The notes: generated from the letters alone by a model not told the origin. 64,000 nucleotides of DNA from Tiliqua scincoides (GCF_035046505.1 NC_089822.1:101874659-101938658), one strand, 5' to 3'. Positions 42,934 to 55,785 are shown, counted from the first letter of the stretch. A program made the numbers and translations.

Positions 42934-45079
42934 TGAGGCAAGGCCCTGGAAGCCGCAAGTCATTATGTATGTGTATGTAGCCATTATGCTGAACCAAAAT
43001 ATTCCATGTTCACCTGCTTAGCAGTTTAGGAGAATTTCCATGTTCACATGCTTAGCAGTTTAGCATTTAGGAGAAAATGAAGGCTTGGGTCCATTTCGTT
43101 TCTCTGTCTCTGTTGCAGGCTGACAGTGGGAAACCCATGGCCCCAGCCTGCATATAAATAAGTTCCTTTGATTCTTTTAGAACCTATAGCAAGAAAAGGC
43201 TTATAAATAATATTCACTTAGGTTTCTTCTAGAACCATGTTAGTTAGGCGTATAAGGATTAAGAAATAAAGGAAACCATATGAACTTTATTTCACCCCCT
43301 CGCTGAAGAAGTTTAAGGGAGCTGGCTGAGGCAAAAGTCATAAATCAAGAGATGTTTTACTACCTAATTGTCACAACATCAGATAAGAAAAAGACTAGAA
43401 TTAGTAGCCATCAAGCCTAATTAGAATGATGACTGAGACTATGCTGTAGCTTCACTTTGAAGTCAGGAATGCACCCCCAAGCCTAAATGGCTAGATTTAA
43501 ACAGAGGAAAAACACCTAAAGAAAGAAAGGATTTTTGGACAGGAAACATCTTGTATTTTAAAGTATAATTAAATAAAAACAAATATGCACTGGCAAAGCT
43601 ATCAGGAAGGGATTCATGTCTTGTGCATGCAACATCATGGTGTTTGGAAAAGTGTTACAGATTTGTGCTAATGACAGACTAATGATGCCTGATGAGAAGT
43701 GTCTTTAAAGGTGTGAATTAACAAAAGACTCTTAGCAATGAGACTGCTGTCATGCTAGTTGGTGGAATGATAGATTAGGGTAGGCTGAACAGAGCAGGAT
43801 CGCTTTAAACTTGAATTCCTGCGTCTGAATAGAGAGCAATTTAGAAGTAAACAGGCTTCTTTAGAACCCAAAATATGCACTTGGAGAGCTGTTTGAGGCT
43901 GTTTATGTAAAGGCAGCACACAAGAAGCATCATAGAAGTGTCAAAAGATTACACAGTTAGCATGCATTCTTTAATATTTCAATAGTTATTGCTTTAGATG
44001 ATAGTAGCAATGTTAGTAGTATCAGAAGTAAATTCTAGTTGTTAAAATTAGTTAGATTAAAGCATGAAAACACAGAAAAAAGAAAAGCAAAATTGAAAAG
44101 ACTTAAGTCTCAGATGTATCCCTATAGCCTTGAAAATGCAGATGCCAGCCTGGAGTTAATTAAGAGTTTGACAAGAGACTCTAAAGAAGTTACAGTTTAC
44201 AGATAAGACCTTTATCTAAGCAAAAAGCATATTCAACCCTATATCATGCCTGTCAACTAGATAAAGAGCAACACCATTAGGGAGAGATCAGACAATTTAT
44301 GCCTTTTCCTGGCGCCAAGGGCAGATAGTAGACACCAAGGAGTAGATAGTTAGGTTCAGAACAGTTAATCCTGTTTGACAGAGCTTGGTAGATACAAGAC
44401 ACCTACAAATCAACTAAAGACAAGAGCAGATAAGCAGAGAGCATTCCTGAGAGGCTCTCCTGTTTTGGAAGCCTTGAGTTAACGGAGAAAGCAAGCTTTA
44501 ACAAAGAAAGAAATCTCTTAAAAACCCTTGTTTTTAAGAAGAATTTGGATTGTTTGGTATCAAATTGAGTTAATATACATACTGAGGAACATAGAGAACC
44601 AAAATTCAGTTTATAGAAGGTTTATATTAATAGAGAAGAATTCAAAATAGCTCTGTAATAAATAGGTAAACAGTACCACCTACAGGTTGTTAGAAACCAT
44701 GCTGTAACCTGAGACTAACCAATCAGATGCTTGAAACCTGTAGCCAATCCCAAGAGAAGCTCCATTTCTGATGTGATGAACCCCTTAGCCAATGATAGTG
44801 AGATTTTTCAAACAAAAGAGACAGAATCCTATATAAACCAAGGATTCACATTGAAACATTGCTATTCTCTGGAGGCACTGAGAGTTACTACACAGCTCTC
44901 TGTGCTCCCCATTTTGAACAGATGTTCTTGAGAGGCCCGTTGCTGGCAACGAATAAAGCTTGCAGACAATCATCATTCTTGCCTACCGAGTTTGGTTTCA
45001 ACTTTGAGTTTGTTTTCAACTTTGCTTTTAAAGTTTGCCTTTGAAGTTTGCTGCGGACTTTGCATTTCACCTCGCAACA
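42934..45079 (+). mobile_element. Solo LTR, family 1 copy 2 (fossil)
   Basis: A 2146-bp long terminal repeat starting TGAGGCAAGG and ending CTCGCAACA, with perfect target duplications AATA (42930-42933 and 45080-45083). A TATATAAACC box lies near 44829 and AATAAAGC near 44951. No interior coding region. Confidence 0.78.
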
Positions 45080-45083
45080 AATA

Positions 45084-46160
45084 CAGTTCATAAGCCCCAC
45101 TGCTGAAAAGTCTGCACATTGTCACATAGCACTGTGGGGGAAAGGTGGCCTCTAGCCAACAGTCCCTAATGGGAGCACTATTATAAAAATGGTGGTGGCA
45201 TAAAAAGGGACAAGAGGTATATCCTTTACTATTCCACCATTTCGGAATTCCACCATTTCCACCCTGAAGCGGCCCTCAGGGTGCCCACCTCATCTCACAG
45301 GGGAAGCACCACACCAAAACATTTTGATGTGCCCATGAGACTACTGCCTGGGCATTCTTCTAGCCTAGACATGCAAGAATGGATGCTTTCCACTAGCATG
45401 CAGCTACCAGAAGGTTTTATTGCAGACCCCAATACAATCAGGTGACTTGCCTCTTCCCCAAGTCTCTATGCTGTCCTGTAGGTGTGTCCCAGATTATCAC
45501 TTCTGCTGATGGGTCCAGGTAGTTCTGTCCAGCACAAGCTACATGGAGTATCTGCATATGCTGATGTTAACATGCCAGAAGGTGGGGCCTCCTCCTCAGG
45601 GGGTAGAAACCAGTCCAGAAAGTGCCTTTCCCTATTCCCCAAGATGGGTGAGCCATAACAGAGGCAGTCAATCTTCTAGAGAGGGTTCCTGGACTCTTGG
45701 CCAAAGTCAGCAAGGATAGAGAGATGGGATCCCAGTTGAACAAAGGATGGGGATAGCCATTTCTGCACCCTCATGGACTTCCCTCCTGACCTGTCCACCT
45801 GGCCCTTTCTAGCTGAGGCCATTCATGCTCAATGGCTGGTGATCTGCTGCACAGACTTGCTCCCTCAGTCCACCTGTGGCCCCTTCTGACCTTGCGAAGT
45901 TAGTGAACTGTGCAGGGCCAAGTAAACCCATGTTTCAACTGGGGTTTCCTATCTGGAGCTTGGGAGGTCACAGGGACAGAGCTGGCAACGCTCCCGCCTC
46001 CTCACACACCTCCATCCGAAAACGTGAATTGAAAGCTCTTAAATGAGAATTTTGGGGTCAGACTTTGTCTTCCTATCCCCACTGCTGGGAGCTAAGGTGG
46101 CAGTTGCCCAACACCAGAGCATTGAGTTCTGCCACCTGTACCCTGATTCCCACTTCTGCT
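45084..46160. other. Intergenic, no gene seen
   Basis: Mixed composition without a recognised gene or repeat boundary. Confidence 0.35.
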
Positions 46161-46352
46161 GGGGATGGGGCCATAACTCATTGGTAGAGCACATGCTTTA
46201 CATGTAGAAGGTCCTGGGTTCAACCGCTGGCAGCTGTATCTCCAGGTAGGGCTAGGAAATGTGTCTGGAATCTTCCACCGTCAGTCAGTGGAGATAATAC
46301 TGAGCTAGATGGAACAGCTGCCGGGATCAGTAGGAGGCAGATTCCTATCCTT
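46161..46352 (+). mobile_element. tRNA-derived SINE
   Basis: A tRNA-like head has box A (CATAACTCATTGGTAGAGC) and box B (GGGTTCAACCGC), then a body with ACTGAGCTAGATGGA and an end AGGAGGCAGATTCC. The most complete of four copies. Confidence 0.75.
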
Positions 46353-47960
46353 CAGTATACTATACTAGGAATTCACATTGTAGCATTCCAAACATCCACC
46401 TCAACATGTGGAGGAGGACTTGAGGGGGAAAGGAGGATGTGTACCATTGGAACAAGAGACTGGCTGTAGGGTAGCAGCCACCCACTGCCTGGGTGGGTGA
46501 ACCTGGCACTGACAGTGCTGTCAGAGCGTCAGGCACTTCCTCCTCAACCACATCCCAGTACTTGATTATGGGCCAGAGCACCAGGCCTTGTCACAATGTG
46601 TTGCTTAGGCAATGAGCTGCTGCCTGCCCCACGCTTGTACTACGGTTCCCAAGCTGCACTAAAAGAATGTGCATTACAAACCTCTTTAGAACTCTCCTCC
46701 CCACCCCCAGAAATAGCCTTGTTTTCCAGCTTGCACAGAGGAAGCTGGTAATTAGCAGCCCAACTATGATCTGAGTGGATGAGGGGTTGTCCATCACTAA
46801 CAGACATCAGGAGAGCAGTGCAAGTGGATGGACAGAGTGGTCCTTGAAAATGGGGCATAGTGGACTGCAGTGTGGGATAGTGGGGCAGTTATTGCAGTGG
46901 AGGGGCATGAATGACCCCTTAGGTCACGAGCGAGGCAATATGCTTGGGTGCCATGAAGCTGACTCAGCTTGCCTCTGCATGGATGAACGAACAGGGGACA
47001 GGGTTTCCACATGGCTTCCCAGGAAAACGATTGAAGGTGGCATCACCACAACCACACAGTAGGGATTCAAGGCAAAATCCGCTCAGGGATGGAAACATCC
47101 CGACACTCAAGCAGACACTGGTGGACCCTAAACTTGATTCTGACTTTGTTCATTACTGCTCTCTGATGTACACCGCCCTCATTAACATACAGCCACCCTC
47201 ATTAACATCAGCACAAACCTCCCACGGAGAAGTCCTCAGGTATGTTTGTATGTAACAAGCCACAACAGATTCAATTAAGGATCCTGCTTAACATAGTAAA
47301 GTCAGTCATAATGAGGAGTTGCAGTGGGCCTTGTTATCGGAGACAGGTGATGTTGTTTATAGAGAACGATACACTTAAAAAAAAAATTCAGCAACACTGA
47401 AGTCCATTGCAGCCAATTACACTAATAGGCATTGAACGTCTTGTTTTCTTCACATTTTCTTCATTTCGTAGTTGCCTTGAAGACCACGTGAAGCAAGGAC
47501 AGGATAAAAATATTTTAAATTTAAAAACTCCTTTTCTTATTCACTTCGTTTTTGTATACCTCTTTAAAATTTAACACACACTCAAGCTCTGTACTTCAAT
47601 GTGATTAGGAATTATGGCTTGGTGCCAAAATGATAGCATTCCAGGTTTTGCCATTTGGAGAGCCCTTTCAGTTCTGCCCCAAAGAAATGCAATGTACAAA
47701 AGCAGGAGGCTGGTCATGATCAGTCATGATCAAAGCAGCGTCCTCAGTTCTTACCACAGGTTTGATCTCTGAACTGATTCACACTTCCTGCTAGTGGTTG
47801 AAGAGCTGCTTCCCCATGACTTTTTACTACACTTCTGCCAGCATCTTCCCCTGATCTTCTTGCATCTCCTTTGAAGCCTGCAGCAGGCAGGGCAAGGTAA
47901 CATTTGACCCTTCACCTCAGGCACCTCAGGTAGCCCTAGCTAAAGGTAGCCCTAGCTAAA
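46353..47960. other. Intergenic, no gene seen
   Basis: No convincing gene. Open frames overlap on both strands. Confidence 0.35.
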
Positions 47961-48376
47961 GGCCCAGTCCTATCCTTGAGATACACTTGTGTATCTCTAT
48001 GTACGCCAGCATCATGACAATCCTGCTGGTGTAGGAGTTCATTCACAGACACAGAGCTAAGACAAAGCATGCTGCACTGACACAGCTTGGATGTCAATTG
48101 AATTCCAGCAATGTTCCATTGGCAGAGAAGCCAAACCAGGAAGAAGACTGGGGCATGACAGGGGACGGACAGGGAAGAACGCAGTATACACCATATCATA
48201 ACCTCCCTTCCAACAGTGCAGATGAGGTATGCAAATACACACCACACACAGTGTGCATCGCAAGACCCATGCATGCTACAACACATCACAAACATGCACC
48301 ACAGCTCAGCAACAGGTGCCATCACATGCATGTTACACACATGCCCCGCACCCTGGGCAGCTCAGGATTGGGCTGT
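47961..48376. mobile_element. MITE with GGCCCAGTCCTAT ends
   Basis: Left GGCCCAGTCCTATCC and right CAGGATTGGGCTG are approximate inverted repeats enclosing about 416 bp. Confidence 0.5.
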
Positions 48377-48560
48377 CCAAAACAAAGCAGAAAAAGTACA
48401 GGAAGAAAGAGATGAGGCTGCCTGTTCAATACTTATTGATTGAATGCAGTCCCTGCAAAAAATTAGATCCAGAAACTCCTTACTGTGAAGTAAACCCCAT
48501 GGAGTGGGGCTTATGCCCAGAATATGCGCATATAACAATGTTTTCTTGCTGAGAAACGTA

Positions 48561-50706
48561 CAGTGCAATCCCAGGCATGCCTACTCAGAAGTAAGCCCCA
48601 CTTGCTGCACGGCGAATCAGCGTTCAAAAACAATCTCAGCAGACTTAGAATTGTGGTTATCTTCAAGCTTTATTCATTGCCAGCAATGGGCTTCTCTTGG
48701 TGGTTCAAAATGGGGAACACAGAGAGCTGTGGTCTCTCAGTGTCCCAGAGAAAAAGCAACATTCCCTGCTGGGTGTGACCTTATATACCTGTAGGTTCTT
48801 TGTCTCAAGAAAACTCCAATCATATTTGTTAGAGCCTGTGATGTCAGAAATGGGGATTTTTCATTGGCTATTGCCATATCTGGAGCATATATTTAAAATA
48901 TCTCAGGTTACTGTATTCGCCATTTTGGAGAACTCCTCCCCTTTCTGTAATGTCAATACTATTCCAAAGGGGGCAGTGTGCCTCTATCTTAATTTTCTTA
49001 ATTGTTCCTGTTTCTCTAATTATGCTCTTATTTTAATGGTGTTTATACTTATTTTAATCACCATTTTATCTTCTCTTCTAATCTAATTTTAATTATTTTG
49101 TAACTTTTTCCTGCAAGAAGTTATAAAAGATTTCTGATTTCTATAAAATCTCTCTCTTCTCTGATATAAATTGCATTTTCAAGAGAAATCTCTAGCTGGA
49201 GGCCTCTCTCCCACATTCCTGAGCATCTTCCTTATCGGATTCTGCCAACTTTGATACGTGTAGTCTTCACTAGTTTCATATCTGTTCTGTCAACTTTGAG
49301 TTTGAACAGACTCCCTGTTAATGAGTCTGTGCCTACCAAGATTAATTATCCTTATTACTAGAAATATTCTTAAATTCACTATCTATTCTGGCTCCTAGGA
49401 AAGTCTGGGCATTTTAGTTAGTTGTCAAGTTTGAAATATTCCTGCTTAGATAAGAATTTCACATTCCAAATTAGCTGTACTGCCTTTATTTTGCAAGCCT
49501 CACTCTAAGGCAGACTTAAATCTTTTTAACTTAGGTTTTCCCTTATTAATTTAACTAATATTCAGCAAAGAATATACTTGCTAACTTCTGAGTTTACTAA
49601 CAATAAATTTTGTAACATTCTATGTGCTACTCTCCTTTTAAATGACTTCAGAACAGCTTTTAAAGTCCCTATTTGGTACTTGAGCATCTGAATCAAACTG
49701 TTCAGAAGCTGCATTTTCACTTGTGGACTTCATGTGGCTTCTGTTGACCTCTAATCTATTCCTACTAATTATTTTACAACTTTTACCCAAACAAAACACT
49801 TCTGCTGGTAGCAGAATCTGTCACTCTCTATCTACTGTTATTGCTCTGGCTAATTTGCTACTGTTCCAGAGATCATAGAAGGCTGCTCTTTTGTCTAATT
49901 GTAGGCCTTTCAGTCTGCAGCCTAACTCTTAGATGTTACACTGTTTCTCTGTAAATACATTATTTTAAAACTTTGTCCTGGTTTAACAATGTCTTTTGGT
50001 TTTTAAAATAATCCAATATGCTCTTCTGTGTGTTTTTCCTTCTCTGCTCAATACTGTCTTAGAATTGCAGATGAAGAGGGGGGATTCCAAGCAGCAAGCA
50101 GTTAGAGCTCAGATGTCATAAATCTGTCAAGGGGATTCTTTGAAGCTTCAGTTTGACTCTATAAATTTTACCTAGTTAGCTTGACAACTAATTGCTGTTA
50201 TCTTGATTGTGTCAAATTGGTTTATTGCTTAAGCAATTAACTACCTCTGTTTATCTATCTGGGACCTCTCTGTGTTAGGCGAGCTCTGACTCTGAAGGGT
50301 GACACAGAGTTCATTTGATTTTACTGTATTCTCTATTTCCAAACTAATTCTTTTATTCCCTAACTTATTTACCCATTTCCTCTACTTATTATACTTCTCC
50401 TTTAATTTTTGTTCTTATAAAAGAGCAATTAGGATGTATCCTTGATTCCTTCCTAATAGACTTTTCCTTGAGGACTCCCGGCTCGTAGTCCTTCCTCTAA
50501 GGCTTCTGGATAAAATGGATCTAAACTCTTCTTGGCAACTGTGCTTGTGAACATGCTAACATACATATTTCTCTCTAACATAACATAACATTTGATTCAT
50601 ACATACATTTGAACAACATTAGCACATGAACATGTATTTCCTTCTGGCCTTGCCTTACACTGAGCTCAATGAGACTTACTCCCAGGCAAGCGTGTATTGA
50701 ATTGCA
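48561..50706. mobile_element. Palindromic MITE split by an LTR
   Basis: The left half (48561-48602) ends GAAGTAAGCCCCACT and the right half (50662-50706) starts GAGCTCAATGAGACTTAC. Together they match the intact copies, so the LTR between them inserted into this MITE. Confidence 0.65.
48603..50657 (-). mobile_element. Solo LTR, family 1 copy 3 (fossil)
   Basis: A 2055-bp long terminal repeat in minus orientation with perfect target duplications CACT (48599-48602 and 50658-50661). Its minus strand carries GTATATAAGG and AATAAAGC boxes like the copy at 42934. No interior is left. Confidence 0.78.
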
Positions 50707-51414
50707 GCAATAACTGTACAGGTGCTCCTGTATCTGTATAATACAATTTTTTTTTAATGGTGCAGGTTAAGAACTATAGGGTGAGTTTGTACAATTATAT
50801 CCATCTACAGATTAATTTAAACCTCATATGAAAGGGGAGAGAGCTAAAACTATCATTAAATAACACCAGGAGTAAGAAAAAGTTGCAATAATATGATTCC
50901 AAATTGCATGTCTTTTATTAATGATTGACAAAATATGCATACACTTCAGCATACAACTATGACATATTTCATTAACTGTAATGCATTTTATTATTAATAA
51001 TAACATTTATATACTGTACCACTTTTCAACAAAAAAGTTCACAAAATACAGTCAAAATCAAATATGATATACTTTGCATGATGAAACATTATTAACAATG
51101 TTATAAAACTCAGCAGGATACAAATTTTAAAACGATGAATTAGGCCCATTGACAAATTAACATTCTTGCTCTAAAATTCATCAACAAAGTAAATAGAAGG
51201 GTTTTTTAAAGTGTTCCTGAAGTTTGAACTTCAAAAACTTCAAACATCTTTAATAATAGAAAATGAGTGCTAATTCTGAAATTTTCCCAAATACTACATT
51301 TAGAAAAGATTTCATTTCTGTTCTGCTCCATGGCTAGGAAAAACAAGAAGGCACTGGAAAAATTCTTCTCTGGAAACCCCTGAAGTAAACTTCCCAAGTA
51401 GACAACCTCTAATG
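50707..51414. other. Intergenic, no gene seen
   Basis: AT-rich, no recognised coding sequence. Confidence 0.35.
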
Positions 51415-51644
51415 CAGTGATTTTCAATCTTTTTTTGTCTCATGGCACACTGACAAGGTACTAAAATTGTCAAGGCACACCATTAGTTTTTTGACAATTG
51501 ACAAGGCACACCATGCTGTTGGTAGAGGGCTCACATCCTCCAATGGCCCTACTAATAAATGACCTTTCCCCAAACTCCCATGGCACACCTGCAGACCATG
51601 CATGGCACACCAGCGTGCTACAGCACAGTGGTTGAAAATGGCTG
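51415..51644. mobile_element. hAT-like MITE
   Basis: 230 bp with the ends CAGTGATTTTCAATC and GTTGAAAATGGCTG and a perfect 8-bp target duplication CTCTAATG (51407-51414 and 51645-51652). Internal direct repeats contain AAGGCACACCAT. Confidence 0.85.
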
Positions 51645-51889
51645 CTCTAATGGTTCGATCACATAATATTTTACACAGGAGCAGTCACACACGAAATGTC
51701 ACCTCTGGTCTGACCATCTCTTTCCATTGTGGTTAACTTGAATTTTTGGACTATTTCCAGGGTCTTTTTCTTGAGTTTGGGTGTCTGTAGTATAACAGTG
51801 ATTGCTTGTGCAGAGGTTAAGATGGAGAGCGTTGTCATACATATTAAAAACTCAATGCTGGAATATGTCAGGAGATCGAAAAGAAAGGC

Positions 51890-53400
51890 TGTTGGCGCCA
51901 GATAGGCGCCAGCAGCAGATTGCCCCCTGCCTCGCCTCGTGCTCCAGGGCTGAGGCTTTGCCACGATTGGTCCGCGGCTGGGGGGAGGCGGGACCAGAGC
52001 GTCCGTCTGGAGCGCGCGCTCCGGCGGAGCTCATTGCGCTCCCGGCCAGCAACAAGGACAGGCGCGTCCTTGGCAGGGAGAGCAGGAGGAGGCTCGAGGC
52101 CCCGCCAGCGGTGTGGGAGCGCTCTGGGGCGCGGCAAGGGCGAGTCTGTGGAGGGCAGCGAGCGCCAGCGGTGCTTGGGTGCTTTGGGGCGAGGCGAGGG
52201 CGAGCCTGACGGGGCAGTGAGGCGCTTGAGCCTCCAGCCCCGTTAGCAGTCGGCGGCAGCACTCGGTGGGGGACCCGGACCGCGCGGAGGAGGTGTCCCC
52301 ACGGTGGAGCAGCAGGCTGCAGGTGGCGAGGAGCGTGCCCTGCGTGGTGTGGGGGCTCCACAGTGTCCACCTGTGCCAGAGAGGAGCGGAGAGAGCATCG
52401 TGGGAGCGCTTGGGAGGGGGCTTTTGGGGCCTCCTCCTTCTTTTCCTGCCTTGTGCGCCTGTATCCTACTGTGAAATTTAGCACTTGGGTGGGGGAACAC
52501 TTGTTTTTACAGGTTCCCGATGGGTATGAGAAGCCAGAAAAGGGGCGGTAAAGCCCCCAAGGGTCCAGCACCTCCTCCCTCCCCCCACATGTCTTCATTG
52601 GAGGATGAGGAGGATTATAGCGAGTTGAGAACGCTGCTAGCACACTTTGAGCGCCATCCTCTGGTCCAATCTCATTCCTCGTCGCGTATGGCGCAGGGCA
52701 CGGAGCGTCCGTAGGATAGATGTCACTAGAAAACGGGTGAACGCTTACCTGGGAAGGGTCGTAGTCGAGCAGGGTGGGGCTGTGATTCAGCACCCCGCTA
52801 TTGGGTTTCGTCAGCCCACCCTGTTTCACAGTGACGGGGTGCACCTTTCTCCAACGGGCAATGATTTGTTTTTGGCCGATCTGCAGCAAGGCTTGAGGGA
52901 TTTTCTCCTTGTGGGGAGCGGTGAGGACAAGCGCTAGGCTGTCCTCCCCTGTGGCAGGATACGTGCGGGGCTGGGTAGGTAGGTATCTGGCTCGGTGTCC
53001 ATCCAGGGCAGCAAGGTAAGGGGCAAGCCTGAACCGCTTCCATGATGCCTGACTGGCTCCAGGAGGCAGGCAGGCAGGCAGGCAAACCCCTTGCCTGGAC
53101 TGTCAGGCTGGTGACGCTCTGGCGGCTGGTCTGAGGTCTGGCTGCCTTGCCCCCTTTGGGGGTGGCGTTGAAAGACCTGAGCTGGCAACTGACAGCTGGG
53201 GCCTCGAGCCAGGCAGTACACCCAATGAGTCTGCAGGGGAGGTAGACGGCTAGGCCCGTTTCCCCCATAAGGCCTCACACGTTTGTTGTGATTGTTATTG
53301 CCCTGCTGCAGTTGAGATTTAATAAAGTGGCCCATTTTATATCCAAGCCGAAGTCTGGTCTCGTTATTGGCTGGTATGGGGGTAATTGCACTCCATGACA
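51890..53400 (+). mobile_element. DIRS/Ngaro-like retroelement remnant (fossil)
   Basis: A GC-rich insertion inside the T2R pseudogene. Its plus strand carries the end of an SGNH-hydrolase-like frame (52647-52937), then a noncoding tail with a GGCA run near 53065 and AATAAA near 53318. SGNH hydrolase genes are known from Ngaro-type elements of vertebrates. Reverse transcriptase and recombinase regions are absent, so it is a broken remnant. LTR-type target duplications were not seen, as expected for DIRS relatives. Confidence 0.6.
52647..52937 (+). pseudogene. SGNH-hydrolase-like segment of the fossil element
   Basis: C-terminal part of the retroelement-encoded hydrolase domain, recognised by RRIDVTRKRVNAYL, FHSDGVHLSPTGNDLF and LQQGLRDFLL. 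The N-terminal catalytic part is absent. Confidence 0.6.
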
Positions 53401-54132
53401 GATAGTAAAAAACATGGAAGATAAGGAGGGATATCAAGGTGTTTTGGTGGCACCCCTGTAGGCATCAAGATTAGGTTCTTCAGAGCCTGTCATTGTCTTC
53501 TTCATGCTCCAGATATGCTTCCAAATATTCTTAAGGGGACGTGTGACATGAAGACATGTAGCACAAACAGGCCACGTACATTCTAAGATAAAGATGATCA
53601 AGCAAAAGTTGTTGCTCCTGCGGAAAATAAGCAGGGGCTTGGAGTTGATAGCTGTGTGATTGGCATTGTCAGGGGGTGCATCTGTGGAACTGTGGCAAGC
53701 TGCAATCACACTATGCCAAAGATGACCGCCAAAGACCACAAGATAATCCAGAGAAAATGCTTGATGAACTTCACCTTCATCCATAGGAAAAGGGGCCGTT
53801 GGCTCTGGTTCTGAATCTTCAGGCTGCAGCTTGAAAATAATGACGCAGTTAATGCAAAACTACTGAAGGTACTATACAAAAGAAGCAAAACACCTGTGAA
53901 CTGAAACCGACATAGAAGAGCTGTGTGCAGAAGAAATAAGAAAATGCAGCAGTCGCAGCAGTGCCCTGAAGACAGAGATTGGACAGTCCCAGGAAGATTA
54001 TGATTTGGTCAAGGTGATGCCTTTACTCCAACCGGCAAGATTTGCAGCTGCAATAAATGTATTCACAGCTATTCCTACAAGGAACTCAATCCCAAAGAAA
54101 ATGAGGAAAGCAGCTGCAAAGAGAGGCTCCAT

Positions 54133-54862
54133 ATTGGGTTTTTTCTTGGATAACTGACTCTTCTCTACCTGATGCCCTGAAGGATGTCAATTATATTGTC
54201 AATATTCAGTGGCTGCTGACTAAGAGTGCAAGGTAGGTCATATAAGAAGCTGAGGTAGAGAATGTACCTGGAGGTACCTGGAAAAAAGTGATACTTACTT
54301 CCATCAGAAGCACTGTATTCATTGACAGATGCAAACAAACAATTTAGCATTGCAGTAATCTAACAGCCAGACATAAAGGTGGGCCAACCCCCTGACCACC
54401 ACCCCGCTGAGAAGCAAGTCACGCCCCCCCAAGTGGGGAATCTAAACCCCCAAATGACTTCCTTTTCTTGCCTTAAACTCATTTGTTTTTGTTTTCTTTG
54501 AGAATATGAATCCTCCACTGAGCTTCTCACTCCCTCATTGCTCCAAAGGGAAAACCCAGCAGCAAAATTCTGAATCACCAGACTCCAACAAGTACGTCTG
54601 GTTGAGAGCTTGCCTAGATGGGCAATGCTGGAATGAGGTCACTAGCACTACTGCTTGGCTAAGCCCTGACCACTGAAGACCTAAGCATCCAATAGGTTGT
54701 TGCAAATACCCCATCTTGCCTCATGCAGGGCAGGATAGGGCAAAGGACACCCCTGTCACCAAATCCTCCATGGAGGGGTGGCATTCTGAACATTCTTCTT
54801 GTGCCCAGTTGTCTGTGCTTTTTAATAATCCCACTGTAACAACCTCCCTCACAAATGCAATA
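54133..54862. other. Intergenic, 5' of TAS2R40-like pseudogene
   Basis: No gene. No octamer pair of the intact-T2R type was seen here. Confidence 0.4.
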
Positions 54863-55187
54863 CAGGCGTCAGCCGCTTAACAACTATTTGCACAATGACA
54901 GACCGCATATATGATGGTGGTCAAAGCACCACAAAGAGGCTCTTAATGAGGTAGTCAGGTCTCCCATAGACTGCAGCAAAGTGTCTGATTACACAACAAA
55001 GAGGCTCATAATACAAAGAAGAGACAATCTATCTCCAATAGCCTGCACAGCCAGTTAGTGTCTGGCAGGGATTGCTTGTTTACACAACAAAGGCAATAGA
55101 TTGGGCTGAATGTTTGCTTAATGACCTAATCACATAACAATGAGGAGTGGAGAATGTATCCCCATCATTAAAAGTGGTGCACACCTG
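54863..55187. mobile_element. Tc1/mariner (Tigger-like) MITE
   Basis: 325 bp with inverted ends CAGGCGTCAGCCGCTTAA and TTAAAAGTGGTGCACACCTG, flanked by TA on both sides. No transposase. Confidence 0.6.
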
Positions 55188-55785
55188 TAAATGTATTCCA
55201 TCAGGAGAGGTAGAGCTCTATTCTCAAATTCATTTGCAATAAAAATACCAGCTGGAAGTTGACACATATTAATTATGAATAAATCCCCAAAGAACGGCAC
55301 ATCACCATTTCTGGTGCCTATGCAAAAATCATCCTTTGCCACTCTGTGGAATATGCAAATGAGGCATATCAGGATACAGACTGAGTAATGGCAGGATTTG
55401 CATTCTGATGAAAATAACTTCAGCCTCTCCAGATGTGCTTCTGTTCCCAGACAGAAGGCAGAATATTGCACTCTATGCTGGTAGTGCAATTTAAAGGGCA
55501 GTATCAGCAATATGATAGCAGAAGATGCACCTGACCTTGAAGCTGGCATTCATCTGCTACACTCTCCCACTTATTGAAACCACCCCTAGAAACGATGGGA
55601 AAAGGATCTATAACCATCATTTGATGCATTGACTTGTTCAAAGACTGAAAATTATCCCCAACTCACCTAACCCTGAGTGGTCTAAGACAGCAATGATAAA
55701 TAGTGCAGTTTAGGTTTTCTTCTTTAAGGGCACCTTTAACTCAAGTCACCTATGAACAACCTCTGATCTCCTGTGAATATTTGTT
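55188..55785. other. Intergenic with an inverted octamer pair
   Basis: ATGCAAAT lies at 55353-55360 and ATTTGCAT at 55396-55403, about 400 bp upstream of the T2R relic at 55786. A minus-strand frame of 139 codons (55130-55549) has no recognised family. Confidence 0.35.

Larger units (their letters stand above)
51671..54132 (-). pseudogene. TAS2R40-like pseudogene split by a retroelement
   Basis: Minus strand from 54132: MEPLFAAAFLIFFGIEFLVG, then NTFI and GWSKGITLTK resemble the N-terminus of mammalian TAS2R40 (SGIECITGILGSGFI). The frame shifts after TLTK and resumes with IIIFLGLSNLCLQG (TM2). TM3-TM4 follows near 53706-53888 (SLKIQNQSQRPLFLWMK) and TM5-loop 3 near 53450-53700. TM6 begins near 53430 (ISLLIFHVFYYLS). 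About 1.5 kb of DIRS-like DNA then intervenes. The receptor resumes at about 51890 with LFDLLTYSSIEF and TM7 SAQAITVILQTPKLKK. The gene has at least two frameshifts besides the insertion and is dead. It belongs to a T2R lineage distinct from the four intact genes. The family is certain; the TAS2R40 assignment is likely. Confidence 0.85.

Noticed and set aside
46161-46240. tRNA gene
   Set aside because: Box A and B are present, but the acceptor stem does not pair and a SINE body follows.
51852-52889. 345-aa minus-strand open frame
   Set aside because: It runs antisense through the DIRS-like fossil, is Pro/Arg/Ser-rich, and has no recognisable domain. It is a GC-composition artefact.
55130-55549. 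139-aa minus-strand frame, considered as a vomeronasal receptor piece
   Set aside because: There is no convincing match to V1R or V2R motifs. It overlaps the end of a Tigger-like MITE.
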